A stretch of 10,871 nt of DNA from positions 1-10,871 of the forward strand of contig JASHUH010000301.1 in the NCBI GenBank assembly GCA_030040115.1, written 5' to 3'. Positions 7,819 through 10,871 of this stretch are shown piece after piece; the stretch's first letter is position 1; each line of letters begins with the position of its first letter. Below the pieces are notes generated by a model, which did no database searches, was not told where the DNA came from, and worked only from the letters and a program-made list of their open reading frames with translations. Origin of the DNA: Acidobacteriaceae bacterium (GTDB lineage Bacteria; Acidobacteriota; Terriglobia; Terriglobales; Acidobacteriaceae). A program made the position numbers and the translations under genes.

Positions 7819-7846
7819 TGGTGAGCTCGCTGGGAATCGAACCCCG
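7819..7846 (-). pseudogene. tRNA 3'-end fragment (T-arm, acceptor strand and CCA only)
   Basis: Read on the minus strand this is CGGGG-TTCGATT-CCCAG-CGAGCTC-A-CCA. The layout is a textbook tRNA 3' end: a 5-nt T-stem strand, the seven-base TTCGATT loop, the returning stem strand, a 7-nt acceptor strand, a discriminator A and an encoded CCA. One T-stem pair is mismatched (G opposite A). The sequence further upstream on the minus strand does not fold into an anticodon arm: the loop position reads TTTGCTT, with T where a purine at position 37 is expected, and the stem does not pair. No matching GAGCTCG 5' acceptor strand lies at tRNA distance. So this is a fragment, not a working tRNA. A tmRNA 3' end was considered, but its 5' part would have to fall within the next gene and was not found. 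The tRNA identity is undetermined. Confidence 0.6.
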
Positions 7847-8000
7847 TCTCACTGAAAAGCAAACTGGATGATCCGCAACTGGGGAAGCCCCGTGGCGCAT
7901 TGAACCGCCAGGATCTGCAGAACTATGGTCGACCCTGCGCTCTTACAAACACATTTGCGCAACGGCGCCTTTTCGCTCACGCCCAGGCAGTGCGAAACAT

Positions 8001-8029
8001 TTGACCATGAGAACACGCGGAACGACAAT
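8001..8029 (+). promoter_or_regulatory. Candidate sigma70-type promoter for the AraD1-family gene
   Basis: TTGACC (8001-8006) and GACAAT (8024-8029) are separated by exactly 17 bp, giving five and four matches of six to the consensus. Transcription would start near 8036, leaving a leader of about 100 nt before TTG 8134. Confidence 0.4.
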
Positions 8030-8123
8030 GAATTCTGGCTCGTAAGTCAAAAGAAAGGGACTCCCCAGGAGCGCAGGTATGTGGCTGCCGCTCGCGTGAA
8101 ACTGCGGAGTTGCAATCCAAAAA

Positions 8124-8127
8124 GGGG
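8124..8127 (+). promoter_or_regulatory. Ribosome binding site deciding the AraD1-family start
   Basis: AAGGGG ends 6 nt before TTG 8134. The next upstream in-frame start, TTG 8110, has only GGAG directly against it. Starting at 8134 gives an N-terminus (MPFSLIQYRQPSG) that fits the family, by memory. Confidence 0.5.
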
Positions 8128-8133
8128 AACATT

Positions 8134-9129
8134 TTGCCCTTTTCTCTGATTCAATACCGTCAGCCCTCTGGAGAACGCGTTGTGGCCGCTCTCGACGCGG
8201 CGGGCGCCGCAAATCGGCTTACCGGCGCCGATTCAGTTTATGACTTGGCATCGCGTGCCGTGGCGCAGGAAAGCAGCCTGGATGCGGCGATTCGCGAAGC
8301 ACTCGGCGTGGAGGTCGTGGAACTCCACGCCATCGCGAAGGAAGGCCGATTTTTGCCTCCCATCGATCATCCCGAGCCCGCCCGGTTGTACCTGACGGGC
8401 ACCGGGCTCACGCATCTCGGTTCGGCGGAAGGCCGCGACCAGATGCACCGCTCGGCCGCTGCCAAATCCGAGCAAACCCACTCCATGAAGATGTTCCTGA
8501 TGGGCCTCAATGGCGGTAAGCCGCAGCCCGGCACAACCGGCGTACAACCCGAATGGTTCTACAAGGGAAACGGAAGTTGCGTGGCGGCGCCTGGCGGGTC
8601 GATTGTTTCCCCCGCGTTTGCGCTCGACGCTGGAGAGGAACCGGAAATTGCGGGCGTGTATCTTATCGGGCCCGACGGAACACCGTTACGGCTCGGCTTC
8701 TGCCTGGCCAACGAATTCTCCGATCATGTGACGGAGCGCGCCAATTACCTCTGGCTCGCGCACTCCAAGTTGCGCCAGGCGGCGCTGGGGCCGGAACTGC
8801 TCATCGGCGCCTTACCGCCAGACGTGCGCGGCGTCATCCGTATTTTGCGCAACGGCGCGGTGGTTTGGGAAAAGCCGTTCCTTTCCGGCGAGAAGAACAT
8901 GTCGCACAGCATCGAAAATCTGGAGCATCACCATTTCAAGTATGTGCAATTTCGCCGTCCCGGAGATGTCCACGTGCATTTCTTTGGAACGGCCACATTG
9001 TCGTTCTCCGACGGGTTTCGCGCGGCGCCGGGCGACGTCTTTGAGATGGAGGCTTCCCCCTTCCGTTTGCGGTTGCGCAACACCGTCATGATCGCGCCGG
9101 AAGAGGAGATCGCGATCCGCGCGCTTTGA
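8134..9129 (+). CDS. araD1: AraD1/GguC-family protein of the fumarylacetoacetate hydrolase (FAH) superfamily, probable sugar-acid dehydratase
   Basis: This 331-residue protein starts at TTG 8134 (an alternative TTG at 8110 adds eight residues). It matches the AraD1/GguC type by PPIDHPEPARLYLTGTGLTHLGSA (75-98), SMKMFLMGL (117-125), GVQPEWFYKGNG (136-147), LANEFSDHVTERANYL (191-206) and HHHFKYVQFRRPGDVHVHFFGTATLSFSDG (265-294). The FAH-type metal ligands would be E169 and E171 (EEPE) and D197 (NEFSDH). FAH-superfamily enzymes act on 2-keto acids using a divalent metal. From memory, this family has been linked to 2-keto-3-deoxy-L-arabinonate dehydration in proteobacteria and to the ggu sugar locus of Agrobacterium; neither was checked here. 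No arabinose or xylose dehydrogenase is visible nearby, so the substrate is an inference. The gene has its own candidate promoter and converges with the APC permease. Confidence 0.85.
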   Translation: MPFSLIQYRQPSGERVVAALDAAGAANRLTGADSVYDLASRAVAQESSLDAAIREALGVEVVELHAIAKEGRFLPPIDHPEPARLYLTGTGLTHLGSAEGRDQMHRSAAAKSEQTHSMKMFLMGLNGGKPQPGTTGVQPEWFYKGNGSCVAAPGGSIVSPAFALDAGEEPEIAGVYLIGPDGTPLRLGFCLANEFSDHVTERANYLWLAHSKLRQAALGPELLIGALPPDVRGVIRILRNGAVVWEKPFLSGEKNMSHSIENLEHHHFKYVQFRRPGDVHVHFFGTATLSFSDGFRAAPGDVFEMEASPFRLRLRNTVMIAPEEEIAIRAL

Positions 9130-9133
9130 ATCT

Positions 9134-9155
9134 GCCGCCCCTCGTCGATGGCGGC
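9134..9155. terminator. Possible hairpin between two convergent genes
   Basis: GCCGCC (9134-9139) and GGCGGC (9150-9155) can form a 6-bp GC stem with a 10-nt loop, just after the AraD1-family stop and 52 bp beyond the permease stop. There is no T-run on either side, so a classic Rho-independent terminator is not shown. It may serve both strands as a weak stop. Confidence 0.3.
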
Positions 9156-9206
9156 CGTTCGCGCCAGACGGAGAGCCTCACGCCAAATCATGCTTTTTGC
9201 GTTTGA

Positions 9207-10583
9207 TTACTCGTAAGTCGCGGCATCGGGAAGACGTAGCGGCCTTCGATACCAATGCGTGCGCGCGCCGACAACTACGGCGCCGATCAAAAGCCAGATG
9301 CTGCCCGCAATCTTCGCCGGGCTGGCAAGTCCCCACCAGATGATGGCGCAAAATGAAAAGCCGAGCAGCGGAAGGACGACGTCAGTCAGGAAGTTTCTTG
9401 AGCGCCCGGGAGGACAATGGAGCCAGTATTGCCAAAACACCGCAGCATTCACTCCCATGAAGCCGAGGAAGGCTCCGAAGTTGAGAATTTCGGCGGTTAA
9501 GTCGAACGTGAGGAACTGCGCTCCGACAAAGGCGGCCACACCGATGAGAATCACATTCAGGTCCGGGGTATTATGCACGGGATGAATCCTGGCGAAAATG
9601 CGCGGCGGCAGGACATTCTCGCGCCCCATGCCGAACAGCAATCGTGCGGCGCCCACCTGCGCGGTGAGCCCGGAGCCGACTTGCGCCACCACCAGCAGCA
9701 GGGCCGTGGCTTGCAGCAGCAACAGCCCTCCGACTCGGCCGGTCACGTCGACAAAAGCCGTTTCCGGGTTACGGAATGACGCATAGTCCGGCCAGACAAG
9801 CTGGCCCAAATACATCAGAAGCGCGCCGAACAAACCCGTGAAAACGCAGACGCCCACCGCGGCAAGCATGACGTTTCTACGCGGATTCTTCACTTCTTCC
9901 GCCAGCGTGGTGACGGCGTCGAAACCAAGGTAAGTGAGAGCGGCAAAGGACGTTGCTCCGACAATGCGGCGAACGCTGAAAGTTGCGGGATTGTAAAAAG
10001 GCGCGAAAGAGAACAGGCCCGCTGCGCCGTGACGGATCAGCAGATAGCGAACGGCGAGAACAATGAAGCTGAAGAGCACGGCAAACATGAGAAAAAGCAG
10101 AATCCGGTTGGTGCGGGCCGTCGAGCGGATTCCGTGCAAATTGAGCAGCGTGACGCCGGCGGCGAAAATGCCGCTTCCGATCACAAACGGCAACCAGGGA
10201 AGCGCCCGCTGGAGGTTGAGCGCCGCGTAGATCACGCAGAACACAGGAATCACCAGGTAATCGAGCAGCATGGCCCATCCGGCGGCAAAACCCAGAAAAG
10301 GATGGATTCCGCGGCTGACATAGGTATAAGCGGAACCAGCGGAGGGATAGAGCGACGCCATTCTTCCATAGCTGATTGCGGTCAGGATCATGGCCACCAT
10401 TCCCGCCAGGATGGTCAGCACTACATAGCCTCGAGACCGCTCGTCGGCCAAGCCGAATACGGTGGCCGTAGCGCTCGGCGTAACGGAGACAACACCGTAC
10501 CAGAACAAGTCAGCGAGAGATAATACACGCTGAAGATGCGGCCCAGTGGTGGAACCCGACAAATCGGCGATCGTTTCGCTCAT
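9207..10583 (-). CDS. APC-superfamily amino acid/polyamine permease, PuuP-like
   Basis: This 458-residue inner-membrane transporter has about twelve hydrophobic segments. I start it at ATG 10583; the open frame extends 43 residues further to 10712, but that part is polar, unlike a transporter N-terminus, and MSETIADL... leads straight into TM1. No clear Shine-Dalgarno site precedes the ATG (AAAGCTT only). Family marks are [21 protein letters not shown] (71-91), [13 protein letters not shown] (102-114), [19 protein letters not shown] (218-236) and [13 protein letters not shown] (314-326). The equivalents in E. coli PuuP, by memory, read [32 protein letters not shown] and RLLYVMGRDNVFP. Known role: proton-coupled uptake of putrescine or amino acids. 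The substrate here is an inference, because no polyamine or amino-acid catabolic gene adjoins it. Confidence 0.88.
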   Translation of the reverse strand: [458 protein letters not shown]

Positions 10584-10625
10584 AAGCTTTGATTCGTTTA
10601 TTACGGACTTGCAGGCTACGCCGGC

Positions 10626-10650
10626 TTTGACATCAGTGCGGTCAGTCAAA
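10626..10650. promoter_or_regulatory. Inverted repeat, possible operator upstream of the APC permease
   Basis: TTTGAC (10626-10631) and GTCAAA (10645-10650) form perfect 6-bp arms around a 13-bp unpaired centre, 43 bp before the permease ATG. The spacing, about two helical turns between arm centres, would suit a dimeric regulator, but I recognise no specific one. Confidence 0.3.
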
Positions 10651-10791
10651 CCAATGCATTCGCCCCGCTGTGCGATTTGAATTGCGTGACTGTGCCAAAG
10701 CATGTGTCCCAAAAGTACCGTCGGATATCAGGAGCACAAGCAAACCTCGCGAGATATGAATCTCTGGAATGGGGGGCGTAAATGTCATTGC

Positions 10792-10821
10792 AGTATATGA
10801 TTGGCTCCAGTGAAAAAGCAA
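10792..10821 (-). promoter_or_regulatory. Candidate promoter for the APC permease
   Basis: On the minus strand TTGCTT (10816-10821) and TATACT (10792-10797) are 18 bp apart. The -10 matches five of six consensus bases and the -35 only three. It would give a leader of about 200 nt, so a closer promoter may be the one used. Confidence 0.3.
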
Positions 10822-10871
10822 CAGCAACATTTATCGGTAAATTCCGGCGGCCTGGCTGATGAGCGAGCGCC

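Larger units (their letters stand above)
7772..8133. other. 362-bp gene-free region between galT and the AraD1-family gene
   Basis: No credible coding sequence is present. A 74-codon open frame at 7925 has no recognisable protein features. From left to right I see two GGTCAA motifs 11 bp apart (7776 and 7787), a minus-strand tRNA 3'-end-like fragment (7819-7846), a GGGG-AAG-CCCC hairpin (about 7881-7891), a TGGCG ... CGCCA hairpin (about 7893-7910), and a promoter-like pair (8001-8029) ahead of the next gene. The mix suggests a decayed insertion or recombination site more than a compact promoter region. Confidence 0.5.
10584..10871. other. Leader region upstream of the APC permease
   Basis: These 288 bp hold no credible gene; a 62-codon minus-strand frame (10642-10830) lacks recognisable features and a family. 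They contain a possible promoter pair, an inverted repeat, a CTCGCGAG palindrome (10746-10753) and a GAGAT/ATCTC hairpin next to it. Any gene to the right begins beyond the window. Confidence 0.45.

Noticed and set aside
7893..7910. Resemblance of the 'ATTGAACCGCC' text to sequence around group II intron ends
   Set aside because: The match is short and from memory only. No domain V-like hairpin or maturase remnant is present.
7925..8149. 74-codon plus-strand open frame before the AraD1-family gene
   Set aside because: It has no ribosome site, no recognisable family, overlaps the real start region in another frame and covers the candidate promoter.
7819..8200. tmRNA (ssrA) on the minus strand, suggested by the tRNA-like 3' end
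   Set aside because: The matching 5' acceptor strand is absent, and the gene body would have to run into the AraD1-family coding sequence.
10642..10830. 62-codon minus-strand frame with a hydrophobic start (MLLLLF) upstream of the permease
   Set aside because: There is no family resemblance, the hydrophobic start is too short to argue a real peptide, and it overlaps the polar upstream extension of the permease frame.
1..10871. CRISPR arrays, transposase genes, toxin-antitoxin pairs, defence genes or phage genes
   Set aside because: I looked on both strands and found no regularly spaced repeats and no open frame with such motifs.

Overview
The window is GC-rich bacterial DNA with six protein genes. 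It most likely comes from an acidobacterium (Acidobacteriota, Terriglobia-like). The main clues are an Oar-like TonB-dependent receptor with an N-terminal carboxypeptidase-regulatory-like domain, next to a protein matching the 'VWFA-related Acidobacterial domain' type. A KdsC-type phosphatase (Kdo/LPS synthesis) and an outer-membrane barrel both point to a Gram-negative envelope. The taxonomic call is an inference from protein families recalled from memory; no search was run.

Left half (1-6489, all minus strand): transcription would run from the large outer-membrane receptor (6489-2917) to a secreted VWA-type protein (2843-675), then to a KdsC-like HAD phosphatase (583 to beyond position 1, truncated by the window edge). 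Gaps are 73 and 91 nt and I see no convincing terminator in either, so a three-gene transcript is possible but unproven. The first two genes fit an envelope or surface theme. kdsC serves the Kdo step of lipopolysaccharide synthesis and may only be a neighbour.

Right half: galT (6728-7771, plus) diverges from the receptor across a 238-bp intergenic region that carries a 15-bp tandem repeat. A 362-bp gap follows. It holds a minus-strand fragment that looks like the 3' end of a tRNA gene, some small hairpins, and a plausible sigma70-type promoter for the next gene. That gene (8134-9129, plus) is an AraD1/GguC-type member of the FAH superfamily, a family linked to sugar-acid breakdown. Converging on it is an APC-superfamily permease resembling the putrescine importer PuuP (10583-9207, minus). 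The last 288 bp is a non-coding leader with a possible promoter and an inverted repeat.

Most of this is ordinary chromosomal content, and I found no clearly new multi-gene system. The points most worth a second look are the receptor, in which a glycine-rich segment occupies the usual plug position; the tRNA 3'-end relic, which may mark an old integration site; and the extra segment in the KdsC-like phosphatase.
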